A program made the position numbers and the translations under genes. Source: Taeniopygia guttata (Eukaryota; Chordata; Aves; Passeriformes; Estrildidae). Taken from it: 64,000 nucleotides of DNA. Positions 23,101 through 30,633 of this stretch are shown one piece after another. Below the pieces are notes generated by a model. It was not told the DNA's origin and made no database searches. It saw only the letters and a list, made by a program, of their open reading frames with translations. Location of the stretch: the NCBI RefSeq assembly GCF_048771995.1, contig NC_133024.1, positions 113,720,501 to 113,784,500 of the forward strand, written 5' to 3'. Each line of letters starts with the position of its first letter. The first letter of the stretch is position 1.

Positions 23101-26100
23101 TTGCTGGATTCCCTGCTGGATTCATTGCTGGATTCCCTGCTTGATTCCCTGCTGGATTCATTGCTGGATTCCCTGCTGGATTCCCTGCTGGGTTCTCAGC
23201 AAGAGGGACTTGGCAAGAAGTCCTGACTGTGGTTTTGACAGAGGCATCAATTCACACTTGGGAATTTCATGGAATCCTTGAGGTTGGAAAAGCCCTCCCA
23301 GCCCATGGAGTCCCAGCTGGGCCCCATGCCCACCTTGTCCCCAGCCCAGAGCACTCAGTGCCACCTCCAGGGGACACCTGCAGGGATGGGCACTCCAAAC
23401 CTCCCTGGGCAGCTCTTTCCAAGGCCTAACCACCTTTTCAAGGAAGAAATTCCTTCTGAAAAGGAAGCAGCACCTCCCCTGACCATCAGACAATGCTGAG
23501 GACAACTCAGTGGCACCATCACCAATAAATGTCCTTTTTTGCCTGTAAACCAAACCAGTCTGTGTGCACAGAAATCAAACCTTGCCTGTGTAACACAAAC
23601 CACTGGGAATTCTGAAAACATCACAGGAATCCTGCTGACATTCTCCGGATCTCTGCCTGAGGAGGGTTTGAGAAAGGCTGCAAGTGGTTCACAGGACTGG
23701 GAATTGTGACAGGTAAAGAAAGGGCTGGAAGATGGGAACTGGAGCAAATGGAGTCTTGGCTCTCATATCTCCCATCCCTCAGCAAAAGCTGAGCAAGTGT
23801 GCCACAGGGAATTCATGGGAAAGCTACCTCAGAGCACACAGCACCTCCTGATCACAGAATTCCAGACTGCTCTGGGCTGGAAGGGACCATAAATCCCCCA
23901 AACCCATGAAATGCCCCACAATCAAGCCCTGCCCCAGGCAGGGACACTTCCCAGCAGAGCAGGATGCTCCAAGCCTCATCCAGCCTGGCCTTCCTCATTG
24001 AAACAAGGAAAAAAAACAGATTAAAGACCAGGAGAACAGTGGTTTAAGGCCATCAGTTTTGTAGTTTCCTCCAGAGCAATCCAGCTCTCAGCAACCACTC
24101 CCTAATTCCTGATGAACTCACCAGGAAATATTTCAGACCGTTTGTCCTTACACTTCATTCATCAACGCATCACTTTAATTAGCTCATAATTAATTGAGAG
24201 TCAGTAGAGCTGAACACTCACTCTGCCAATCCAGCTGCTTTCCTCGTTCAGCCAAACATATTTCATTACTAAGTGGGTATTGTTCAGTAATTTCATTTTT
24301 TCTGTACAGCCAAATGCAACTCAAACCTGCATATCTGAAACGAAACAGTCCCAAGAAGAGCATCTGCTGCAGTTATAACCAGCAAATATTGAAGAATAAA
24401 GCAGTTTATCTCTCAAAAACTACAGGCAGCTTTGGGAATTTCAGTTTCCCATCCCTTGCAGATCGTAAGGTGTGCACAAATCCCAAACCCCTGCAGAGTT
24501 TTCCTCATCTTAGGAACTTCTTAAATTTCTATTATGACCCATGATCACGACAGCAATTCATTCATTTGAGTGAAAAATGCATCTTGAGATCCCTTTCCAT
24601 GGGGAAATTCCTGCTGAAATTTCTCCTGCCAGCTACACAATCCCAGGTGTAATCACCACTGTTCAATGAACCACATCAAGGGACCGATCCAAATTAAAAA
24701 TCACTTAAAATATTAACCTGGATCACGTCTTCCTTGTTCAGCTGGACAGAAACATTGCCAGAGCACCAGCAGGAGATAAATTCCAGGGTGGGATGAGTTC
24801 CCAGGCCCTCCCAGTGCCTCTGAATCCATGGGAAATACTTTATATTCCCAAAGAACTGTGACTACCAGCCCTCCTCACCATTCTCTGCGTTAAAAAGCAT
24901 TTTACAAAACCTGGTCAAAACTGCATCAGCTGCTTCACCTGAGGAAAAAAACAAAAAAACAAAACAAAACAAAAAAAAAACCCAAAAAAATCCAAACAAA
25001 CAAACAAAAAAACCCAAACCAAAACAAAAAAAAAAAAAAAACCAACAAAAAAAATCCCCAAAAAGCTCAAACCCCCCCCCCCCCAAAAACAAAACAAAAA
25101 AAAACCCAAAACACCTAACCAAAAACCAAAAAAACCACCCTACAAACCCCACAGCTTTCACTGGAAAACCACTGAATGCAAATTCTCAGTTGTGCCTGCA
25201 ACAGGCAAAACCAAAGAGCAGCCTAAAAATAATTCAGAAAGTTACCAAGTTCATCTTGTTTCATTTGTACCTATGAGAGTTCAGACTGACAAAGTGATTT
25301 CAACCTGAGAATGATTTTAAACTCTGAACTGTCACATGCAAAGGCTGATTTTTGATATTTTTCCTCTCAAGATGATCAATAATATGTCCAAAAAGTAATA
25401 ATAAACCCAAATCTTGATCTAAAGAAGCAGGACAATCCTGCTGCAATAAATACCACACAAACTGTGGGTTTCAAACACTTCCATGAATTAAAGGCCTGAA
25501 ATTAAAATCAAAATGTAATTTTGGAACTGCAAGGAGATGATGTTTAGGGCTCATCTCTAGAATAATTTATTTTAGCAACTTTTATTAGGGTAATATAAAT
25601 TCACATTAAAGTAACAGAAATGGATATTAGGGTAACATAAATCGATATTAGGTGATAAAATTTCAGCCAAAGGTTGGACTCAATGATCTGGGAGGTCTTT
25701 CCCATGCTAAATGATTCTTTAATTCCAGCAGTGCTGAGCATATTCGAACACACCTTTATCTCTCAAATATTTCATAAGTTACTCATCAGAGCACTCCTGC
25801 TTCTTTTCACTCTTCTAAAGCAGGGTGATGAGAACAGGTATTGATTTGGGAAAAAGCCCTCCTGTTTCACCTGAAAAAGCAGCTTTAACTTCATTTCCAT
25901 GGGCACAAATAATCGAACACTTGGCACAACAGCTCAGCAATACTAAGCAACAATACCGCGACTGAAAACACAACACAGCAGCATTTAACTGCGCGAACAC
26001 TCATCCCTCTCAGCCGCAATTCGAGTTAAAATGTAATTAGGCCGCTTGCGATAAAAGTAGTTAAGATGTGAAGTTCCAAGTCTGCAATTAGAGGTCACCA

Positions 26101-26444
26101 GAGGCGGGGACATCCCAACCACAACACCGAGCCCACCCCTTCCCTCACCTTCCCCTGGGCACAACCCCCCAGAGAAGGGGATTTTCCCGGCTCAGAGCCG
26201 CCGTGAGGGCGGGGATGTGGGGCTGGGAGCTTCCCCGCCCTCACTGAGGGAGTGACCCTGGCAGTGCCCAAGGCCAGCCTGGACGGGGCTCTGAGCAGCC
26301 CGGCACGGTGGAAGCCACCCCAAGCCGTGACAGCAGGTGTGAAGGAGCCGGTGGCTGGGGTGCCTTACCCCGACCAGCCCCGTCCCCGCCGCCCCCGGCA
26401 CTCACCGCGCTGAGGCGGATCCCGCCCTGTGTTTTCGCCGCCAT
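4956..26444 (-). CDS. MORC3: MORC3, microrchidia family CW-type zinc finger ATPase 3 (17 coding exons)
   Basis: Nuclear GHKL ATPase of PML bodies that binds H3K4me3 through its CW finger and compacts or silences chromatin, including endogenous retroviruses in mouse. Joined exons: 26444-26406, 21163-21091, 19110-18978, 17062-16848, 15529-15382, 15114-14967, 14881-14750, 14513-14394, 13987-13890, 11866-11762, 11662-11540, 11427-11353, 10403-10361, 9445-9261, 8777-7940, 7816-7653, 5109-4956. Together they give 2,793 nt and 930 residues; the family is about 940. Visible parts: catalytic Glu35 and Asn39 (AELIDNAYD), DNGNG at 67-71, [10 protein letters not shown] at 98-107, CW finger at 405-450 with Cys414, 417, 436 and 447, a SUMO-interaction-like DVIILEE at 581-587, and coiled coils from about 690 to 870. 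Introns 4 and 7 look U12-type. Exon 8 may add one Ala (297) relative to mammals. Confidence 0.95.
5110..7652 (-). other. MORC3 intron 16
   Basis: A 2.5-kb intron holding a poly-A/T run near 5225, a CR1 fragment at 6236-6705 and otherwise unique sequence. No further exon signal with conserved coding was seen. Confidence 0.7.
6236..6705 (-). mobile_element. CR1 LINE fragment
   Basis: CR1 3' region in MORC3 intron 16, showing the conserved blocks GGCAGGAGCTGTGCAGAGCC and CACGCTCCAGCCCCTC. Its 3' terminus is at the left. Confidence 0.75.
7653..7816 (-). CDS. MORC3: MORC3 coding exon 16 (residues 826-879)
   Basis: Encodes [20 protein letters not shown] and ELAQLKAS, the end of the coiled coil, then a Ser/Thr-rich tail. 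The acceptor is TTTTGATTGGCAG and the donor GTATCA. Confidence 0.94.
7940..8777 (-). CDS. MORC3: MORC3 coding exon 15 (residues 546-825)
   Basis: The largest exon, starting [16 protein letters not shown]. It has an acidic run followed by VIILEE (SUMO-interaction-like motif, 582-587), acidic low-complexity sequence, then coiled-coil heptads with [12 protein letters not shown] and [20 protein letters not shown] as in mammals. The donor is GTACTT. Confidence 0.95.
9261..9445 (-). CDS. MORC3: MORC3 coding exon 14 (residues 485-545)
   Basis: Encodes a Ser/Pro-rich linker, [20 protein letters not shown] to HLDADS. The acceptor is GTCTTATAG and the donor GTGAGT. It is poorly conserved and was assigned by phase, position and splice sites. 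Confidence 0.85.
9446..10360 (-). other. MORC3 intron 13, nothing recognised
   Basis: Unique AT-rich sequence. No repeats or exon candidates stand out. Confidence 0.6.
10361..10403 (-). CDS. MORC3: MORC3 coding exon 13 (residues 470-484)
   Basis: Short exon encoding [15 protein letters not shown], basic and helical. The acceptor TGCTGTGCAG and donor GTAACT keep phase. It is less conserved with mammals than its neighbours, but splice sites and phase fit. Confidence 0.85.
10947..11329 (+). mobile_element. Solo LTR fossil, family B
   Basis: Starts TGTAAAAGTCTGGCAAGC and ends CATTTACA, about 383 bp. It shares extended similarity with 30233-30621 (the GGATTGTTTGAGC, GGCCAATCCAACCCACC and TTCAGCCTTCTGA blocks). 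It lies in MORC3 intron 12, opposite to the gene. No internal region. ERVK-like by recalled LTR pattern only. Confidence 0.75.
11353..11427 (-). CDS. MORC3: MORC3 coding exon 12 (end of CW finger, residues 445-469)
   Basis: Encodes [20 protein letters not shown] and KTYKK. Cys447 is the fourth zinc ligand. The acceptor is CTTCCCTCAG and the donor GTGAGT. Confidence 0.95.
11540..11662 (-). CDS. MORC3: MORC3 coding exon 11 (CW zinc finger, residues 404-444)
   Basis: Encodes [20 protein letters not shown] and [21 protein letters not shown]. Three of four zinc cysteines (414, 417, 436) and the aromatic residues for H3K4me3 are here. The acceptor is TTTGCCCAG and the donor GTAAGG. Confidence 0.95.
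11762..11866 (-). CDS. MORC3: MORC3 coding exon 10 (residues 369-403)
   Basis: Encodes [20 protein letters not shown] and [15 protein letters not shown], the helix before the CW finger. The acceptor is CTTTGTAG and the donor GTGAGT. Confidence 0.94.
11867..13889 (-). other. MORC3 intron 9
   Basis: About 2 kb, mostly unique. Includes (TTTAA)n at 13196-13217 and a plus-strand CR1 3' tail at about 13225-13325. No extra exon supported. Confidence 0.65.
13225..13325 (+). mobile_element. CR1-like 3' tail
   Basis: The GGAGGTCTTTTCCAACCTTA block matches the sense CR1 3' end. Short and diverged. Confidence 0.55.
13890..13987 (-). CDS. MORC3: MORC3 coding exon 9 (residues 337-368)
   Basis: Encodes [20 protein letters not shown] and [12 protein letters not shown], identical in pattern to mammalian MORC3. 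The acceptor is TTCCCTGCAG... GCAAAC and the donor GTATTT. Confidence 0.95.
14394..14513 (-). CDS. MORC3: MORC3 coding exon 8 (residues 297-336)
   Basis: Encodes [20 protein letters not shown] and [20 protein letters not shown] of the S5-like fold. It follows a U12-type branch site TCCTTAAT and an AG acceptor. The leading Ala may be an extra residue relative to mammals, or the true junction may differ by a codon. Confidence 0.9.
14514..14749 (-). other. MORC3 intron 7, U12-type GT-AG intron
   Basis: Begins GTATCCTTT and has branch-site sequence TTCCTTAAT about 12 bases before the terminal AG. Both match the U12 consensus; the donor is not typical of U2 introns. Length 236 bp. Confidence 0.82.
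14750..14881 (-). CDS. MORC3: MORC3 coding exon 7 (residues 253-296), ends at a U12 GT donor
   Basis: Encodes [20 protein letters not shown] and [20 protein letters not shown] to KFLN. The donor is GTATCCTTT, the U12 GT-AG consensus. It ends in phase 0. Confidence 0.93.
14967..15114 (-). CDS. MORC3: MORC3 coding exon 6 (residues 203-252)
   Basis: Encodes [20 protein letters not shown] and [20 protein letters not shown] to YSLR, part of the transducer region after the ATPase head. The acceptor is CATTCTTAG and the donor GTACGT; it ends in phase 0. Confidence 0.95.
15382..15529 (-). CDS. MORC3: MORC3 coding exon 5 (residues 154-202), begins after a U12 AC acceptor
   Basis: Starts GGCAGATCAG after intron end CCCAC. 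With the C from exon 4 it makes Arg154, then [20 protein letters not shown]. It continues with [20 protein letters not shown] and RIIIWNLR. The donor is GTAAGA. Confidence 0.93.
15530..16847 (-). other. MORC3 intron 4, U12-type AT-AC intron
   Basis: Begins ATATCCTT (16847-16840) and ends with branch site TCCTTAAC (15548-15541) eleven bases before terminal AC (15531-15530). The reading phase (C/GG for Arg154) supports exactly this junction. Nearly the whole intron is an AT-rich tandem array. Confidence 0.9.
15725..16722. repeat. AT-rich satellite, units of about 75-105 bp
   Basis: About ten diverged units are built on ATTACATCAAATTTGAAAAT, TTGATATAAATTT and CATATAAATTCATATG elements, with many local palindromes. 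Unit starts near 15862, 15967, 16063, 16153, 16256, 16331, 16406, 16500, 16585 and 16662. Both edges carry the motif CCTCTCCAAGGAGAAAAT (about 15686 and 16725). Confidence 0.9.
16848..17062 (-). CDS. MORC3: MORC3 coding exon 4 (residues 82-153), ends at a U12 AT-AC donor
   Basis: Encodes [20 protein letters not shown] and the ATP-lid glycine motif through [10 protein letters not shown]. After the last base (C of a split Arg codon) the intron begins ATATCCTT, the exact U12 AT-AC donor consensus. No usable GT donor is nearby, and the phase fits the next exon only with this junction. Confidence 0.93.
17175..17555 (+). mobile_element. Solo LTR fossil, family F
   Basis: The 3' part, AATAAATCCCTGCTTTA to AAGGCATCA, matches the copies at 51410-51734 and 51795-52080. 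A further tail fragment lies at about 17800-17862. It is in MORC3 intron 3. The 5' limit is uncertain. Diverged, so probably old. Confidence 0.6.
18545..18640. repeat. Interspersed repeat, pair with 21550-21645
   Basis: About 95 bp starting GTCTGTGCCCACAGTGACCA and ending CACACATTTCATGTACCC, repeated in the same orientation at 21550-21645. Family not recognised. Confidence 0.65.
18643..18668. repeat. (ATT)n / (AAT)n microsatellite
   Basis: ATT units followed by AATAAT units, so a trinucleotide inverted pair is present in MORC3 intron 3. Confidence 0.75.
18978..19110 (-). CDS. MORC3: MORC3 coding exon 3 (residues 38-81)
   Basis: Encodes [18 protein letters not shown] through the DNGNG motif to HKML. 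It carries the Mg-binding Asn39 and the first glycine motif of the ATPase. The acceptor is TTGCCCTCAG and the donor GTGGGC. Confidence 0.95.
19219..19819 (+). mobile_element. Solo LTR fossil, family A
   Basis: Starts TGTGAAAAATGCATATT and ends CTTTTTTCA, with the same layout as 28176-28790 including ATCCGGATGTCCGTAATTCC near the 3' part and a segment in the middle that differs from the other copies. Flanks CAAAG and CAAAA may be a diverged target-site duplication. Lies in MORC3 intron 2 opposite to the gene. Confidence 0.8.
20500..20752. repeat. Polypurine tandem array
   Basis: Roughly 9-10 units of GGGGGGAAGGAAAGAAAGAAGC type, all purine on the plus strand except single C and T bases. Each unit carries a run of about 5-7 G. 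Lies in MORC3 intron 2. Confidence 0.88.
21091..21163 (-). CDS. MORC3: MORC3 coding exon 2 (residues 14-37)
   Basis: Encodes [20 protein letters not shown] and AELI, including catalytic Glu35 of the GHKL fold. The acceptor is CTTTATTCCAG and the donor GTAGGT, with one leftover base (phase 1). Confidence 0.95.
21550..21645. repeat. Interspersed repeat, pair with 18545-18640
   Basis: Second copy of the 95-bp unit, with a few differences, in MORC3 intron 1. Confidence 0.65.
22880..23196. repeat. 12/24-bp minisatellite in MORC3 intron 1
   Basis: About 26 units of the 12-mer CTGGATTCCCTG or CTGGATTCATTG, often alternating to give a 24-bp period, with a few CTTGATTC and CTGGGTTC variants. Because 12 is divisible by three it stays open in all frames (LLDS, CWIP), but nothing suggests it is translated. 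Confidence 0.92.
23262..23475 (-). mobile_element. CR1 LINE fragment
   Basis: CR1 3' region beginning GGAATCCTTGAGGTTGGAAA with the CACTCCAAACCTCCCTGGGC block. Next to the 24-bp array. Confidence 0.7.
23862..23995 (-). mobile_element. CR1 LINE fragment
   Basis: Short CR1 3' end: CACAGAATTCCAGACTG, GGCTGGAAGGGACCATAAA and CATCCAGCCTGGCCTTCC blocks. Confidence 0.7.
24943..25145. repeat. A/C simple-sequence tract
   Basis: About 200 bases of A runs separated by C or CCC, including a C run at 25071-25084. Almost free of G and T on the plus strand. In MORC3 intron 1. Confidence 0.8.
25640..25725 (+). mobile_element. CR1 3' tail
   Basis: GGTTGGACTCAATGATCTGG and GGAGGTCTTTCCCATGCTAA are the sense CR1 3' end. 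Confidence 0.65.
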
Positions 26445-26620
26445 CTTCGGCCGCGGCCCCGCGCGCGCTTCCGCCTCCCCGCGGCCTCCCGCGCTTCCGG
26501 CGCCGGGCGCGCGCGCGGGGCGGGGCTGCGGCGAGGCCACGCCCCCTCCCTCAGGGGCGGGGCGGGGCTGAGGGCGCCGTGAGGGGATGGCGGAGGCTGA
26601 GGGGGGTTTGGTGAAATCTT
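26100..26620. promoter_or_regulatory. CpG island and promoter of MORC3
   Basis: CpG-dense, TATA-less sequence around MORC3 exon 1, with several GGGCGG boxes (26517-26570), an ETS/GABP-type CCGGAAG on the minus strand at 26494-26500, and the YY1-type AAGATGGCGGC covering the start codon (26437-26447). Binding is inferred from motif only. Confidence 0.8.
26406..26444 (-). CDS. MORC3: MORC3 coding exon 1 (residues 1-13)
   Basis: Starts [13 protein letters not shown] and ends in phase 0 before donor GTGAGT. The ATG lies inside a YY1-type AAGATGGCGGC motif within the CpG island. Mammalian MORC3 starts MAAQPPRGIRLSA, which fixes the start. Confidence 0.93.
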
Positions 26621-28175
26621 GTGTAACTGTGCCCGATGCCCGCCTTGTCCCCAGCCCACAGCGCTAGTGCCGCCTCCAACCCGCCCTGGGCAGCCCCTGC
26701 CGAAACCTGAGCACGTTTTCCTGGTAAAAATATTTCCTTTTCCAGGATTTGATAGAACCTTGTCCGACTGTGCTCAATGCCCGCCTTGTGCCCAGCCCAC
26801 AGCGCTCAGTGCCACCTGCAGGGATGGGCGCTCCAACCCGCCCTGGGCAGCCCCTGCCAAAATCTGAGCACCCTTTCCAGGAAAAAGTATTTCCTTTTCC
26901 AGGAAAAAATATTTCCCTTTCCATGAAAAAATATTTCCCTTTCCATGAAAAAATATTTCCTTTTCCAGGATTTGATATAACCTCGTGCAACTGTGCCCGA
27001 TGCCCGCCTTGTCCCCAGCCCACAGCGCTCAGTGCCGCCTCCAACCCTCCCTGGGCAGCCCCTGCCAAAACCTGAGCACGTTTTCCTGGAAAAAAAAATT
27101 TCCTTTTCCAGGAAAAAAATATTTCCCTTTTCAGGATTTGATCTAACCTTGTGCGACTGTGCCCGATCCCCGCCTTGTCCCCAGCCCACAGCGCTCAGTG
27201 CCACCTGCAGGGATGGGCGCTCCGACCCGCCCGGGGCAGTCCCTGCCAAAACCTGAGCACGCTTTCCAGGAAAAAATATTTCCTTTTTCAGGAAAAAATA
27301 TTTCCTTTTCCAGGAAAAAATATTTCCCTTTCCAAGATTTGATATAACCTTGTGTGACTGTGCCCGATGCCCGCCTTGTCCCCAGCCCACAGCGCTCAGT
27401 GCCGCCTCCAACCCGCCCTGGGCAGCCCCTGCTGAAACCTGAGCACCCTTTCCAGGAAAAAATATTTCCTTTTCCAGGAAAAAATATTTCCTTTTCCAGG
27501 AAAAAATATTTCTCTTTTCAGGATTTGATATAATCTTGTCCGACTATGCCCGATCCCCGCCTTGTGCCCAGCCCACAGCGCTCAGTGCCACCAGCAGGGA
27601 TGGGCGCTCCAACCCGCCCTGGGCAGCCTCTGCCGAAACCTGAGCACCCTTTCCAGGAAAAAGTATTTCCTTTTCCAGGAAAAAATATTTCCTTTTCCAG
27701 GAAAAAATATTTCTCTTTTCAGGATTTGATATAATCTTGTCCGACTATGCCCGATCCCCGCCTTGTGCCCAGCCCACAACGCTCAGTGCCACCTGTAGTG
27801 ATGGGCGCTCCAACCCGCCCTGGGCAGCCCCTGCCGAAACCTGAGCACTCTTTCCAGGAAAAAGTATTTCCTTTTCCAGGAAAAAATATTTCATTTTCCA
27901 GGAAAAAATATTTCCTTTTCCAGGATTTCATATAACCTTGTGCAACTGTGCCCGATGCCCGCCTTGTGCCCAGCCCAGAGCGCTCAGTGCCACTTCCAAC
28001 CCTCCCTGGGCAGCCCCTGCCAAAACCTGAGCACGCTTTCCAGGGAAAAATATTTCCTTTTCCAGGAAAAAATATTTCCCTTTCCAGGAAAAAATATTTC
28101 CTTTTCCAGGAAAAAATATTTCCCTTTCCAGGATTTGATATAGTTGTCCGACTGTGCCCGAGCCTTGTCCCCAGC
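26620..28175. repeat. CR1-derived tandem array, about 8 units of 140-220 bp
   Basis: Each unit has a CR1-like part (CCAGCCCACAGCGCTCAGTG, GGGATGGGCGCTCCAACCC, CCTGAGCACCCTTTCC) and a run of AGGAAAAAATATTTCCTTTT sub-repeats. Starts of the CCCGCCTTGT core are near 26639, 26780, 27001, 27168, 27368, 27556, 27757 and 27958. Unit length varies with the number of 20-bp sub-repeats. It abuts the MORC3 CpG island. Confidence 0.9.
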
Positions 28176-28790
28176 TGTGAAAAATGCATATTTTACGATT
28201 GGCTTTTCGCAAATGTTACAATGAATATTATGTGTGTAATGGTAGAAAGTTACGCTGTATTAATTCTCTTAGTAGCGTGTTAAATGTAGTTTTAGGTTAC
28301 AACATAATGTTAAAATAGAAACTCCGCAATATAGGATTTGTTACAAGCTCAAGCAAGAAAATGAGATAATTAAGAAACTCTTCACACAGATGTCAGTGAA
28401 AGGGGCCCATAAAAGGTTACAGCCTCCTTATCAGAAAAGACAAACATTCTTCCACCTTCTCTCCGTCTTTGTAAAACCAACAAGATTAAGGAGAAAAAGT
28501 TGACAAAACCCACAAAAATTCTTAATTTGCGAGGAATTTATGCATCATGTATGAGATATATGAATATGCAGCAGGATGTTGCTTTTAAGGTTATTCCTTT
28601 ATTCACAAGGAATGCTTTTCATGACTTAGTGTCCGAGAGCATCCGGACATCCGTAATTCTTTGCTTTTTATTGTCTTGCAATTGTCCTAACTCTAAATTT
28701 TATTACTCTAATTGTATTATTATTTTTATAACCATTTTATTATTATTAAACTTTTAAAATTTAAGAAAAACAAGTGATTAGCGTTTTTCA
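28176..28790 (+). mobile_element. Solo LTR fossil, family A, nested in the CR1-derived array
   Basis: Starts TGTGAAAAATGCATATT and ends GCGTTTTTCA, about 615 bp. It interrupts an array unit, which resumes after it (GGGATGGGCACTCCAACCC). CAGC on both sides may be the target-site duplication. No internal region, so a solo LTR that looks whole. Confidence 0.85.
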
Positions 28791-29095
28791 CAGCAGCCAT
28801 CCAGGGATGGGCACTCCAACCCACCCTGGGCAACCCCTGCCAAAACCTGAGCACCCTTTCCCCAAAAAAATATATTTCCCAATATCCACCGGAGCAGAGC
28901 CCGACCCCCCGGCTGTCCCCTCCTGGCAGGAGCTGTGCAGAGCCACAAGGTCCCCCCTGAGCCTCCTTTTCTCCAGGCTCAGCCCCTTCCCAGCTCCCTC
29001 AGGAATTCTCCAGCCCCTTCCCAGCTCCGTTCCCTGCCCTGGACACGCTCCAGCCCCTCCAGGTCTCTCCTGCAGGACCAGAACCGGACATAGGA
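28791..29095 (-). mobile_element. CR1 LINE fragment, continuation of the array's source element
   Basis: Runs on from the broken array unit into normal CR1 sequence (GGCAGGAGCTGTGCAGAGCC, GACACGCTCCAGCCCCTCC). This indicates that the array was amplified from the 3' part of a CR1 copy. Confidence 0.75.
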
Positions 29096-29499
29096 GACAA
29101 ATTTGTGGGATCATCACCACCAAGAGCACTGGAGATGATCAATAAACATCACTGGGATTCATGGAGTGGTGATATTTTCTTAATTCTGTCCCTGTCGCTT
29201 TCTGTCCCCTCACCACTTTTCCATCTCTTTATTTTCTGTCTCAGATTCACTATCAGATAAAACTCATCCTATTGCCATGGTGCATGGTCTTGTTTGCACC
29301 TTAATTCAGGCAGAGGCATTTTTAATAACTGGATATTGACAGAACCTAAAGCTTTTCCAGCCTTGATGATTCTGGGATTCTCTTCTTTGACCCCAGCAGC
29401 CAAACTTTTCTTCTGGAGCAGAGCAGGATGACCCTGGAGGAACATCTGGGAATTTTGTCTGCTGGGTCCATCCCTCACACAAAGTTCCAGGGGAGCCCT

Positions 29500-30114
29500 T
29501 GAAACGTAAACTTTAAGGCATTTAGAGATTTTGAGGAGCTAAGAGAAATAAGCCTTACTAGAGTTAATTAAAATAATAATAATAAATGAGTAGGCCTTGA
29601 TGAAGTTAGGAGTTAGTAGTTAACTAATAATTAATTGCTTGTCAGCACAATGTTTAGTTAGCTGGGTTTATAATGAAGAATATAGAAACTGCCAAATAGC
29701 TTTTAGGAACATAAGACAATTGTGGGCAATTGAAGACAAGGAATGGGAGTTCTACCAAGAGTTCATTTGTCATATTTGCATTGAAAAGGTAGAAAGGTCA
29801 GAACGAGGAAGACTTCATTGACTTCCTCATTTTGGGACCCCTCCCCATGAAAGGGACATCGACCCATTTCAAGGGATAAACTACACATGCTGAATAGCTT
29901 TTGAAGTGATTAGCATAAATGATTAGGAATGGGATGCACCAAAATGATGAATATGCATTTGTATTTTGGGTATTCAACACTTGTATGGATAAAAAGACTC
30001 TGTAATCACCTGGAAGCTGTGGTGTGTATTTGGGAGCGATCCCGCACGCTGCCCGGCATCGAATAAACACACACTTTCTAACTTTAAACTGTTTGAGAGC
30101 TTTTGTCCGTCACA
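29500..30114 (+). mobile_element. Solo LTR fossil, family D
   Basis: Starts TGAAACGTAAACTTTAAGG and ends TTTTGTCCGTCACA. It has GGGAGCGATCCCGCACGCTG, then AATAAACACACACTTTC near the 3' end, the usual R/U5 layout. No internal region. Lies between MORC3 and DOP1B. Exact ends uncertain by a few bases. Confidence 0.75.
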
Positions 30115-30232
30115 GTTGGATACCAGTACTAGATCAATATCCATATTTTTAATAAATCACCCTGGATCCAGGGAAGGGTGAAACGGGAGCAGCAGCTTTC
30201 CCACACTGCAGCCTCCACACTAAAGGAAACAC

Positions 30233-30621
30233 GTGGCAGGCACTTTCTTCTCTCTCTCAGGATTTTTCATAGAGGAGCACAGAGAGAAGAAAGAGAAAAC
30301 AATTTCTGTTTCTGCTCCTTGTTTTTCCCATGTGGAATGTGTCTGGAGAATTGTTTCCCTGGGGTGTTGCTTGGTTGGGTTCTGGTGAGGATTGTTTGAG
30401 CTGATGGCCAATCCAACCCACCTGGGGCTGGGCTCTCAGAGAGGGTCATGAGTTGTAGTTAATTAGATATGGTCCTTAGGAAAAGTAGGTTTGTAGTTTT
30501 AGTATTTCCTTTAAATAGTACATTAATGTATTATAGCATAGTTATAATAACAAAATCATTCAGCCTTCTGAGCTGGAGTCACACATCAGCATTTCTTCCC
30601 ACCAGGTTCACCTGAATTTAC
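30233..30621 (+). mobile_element. Solo LTR fossil, family B
   Basis: Second copy of the element at 10947-11329, sharing most blocks. Ends CCTGAATTTACA. 5' limit uncertain. Confidence 0.72.
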
Positions 30622-30633
30622 AATAGAAACAGA

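Noticed and set aside
22571-23281. 236-codon frame with Cys-Trp-Ile-Pro repeats, and the LLDS frame
   Set aside because: Both are read-outs of a 12-bp minisatellite in a MORC3 intron; all frames are open.
26806-27411. Frames with repeated GNIFSWKRKYFF
   Set aside because: Read-out of the CR1-derived tandem array, not a protein gene.
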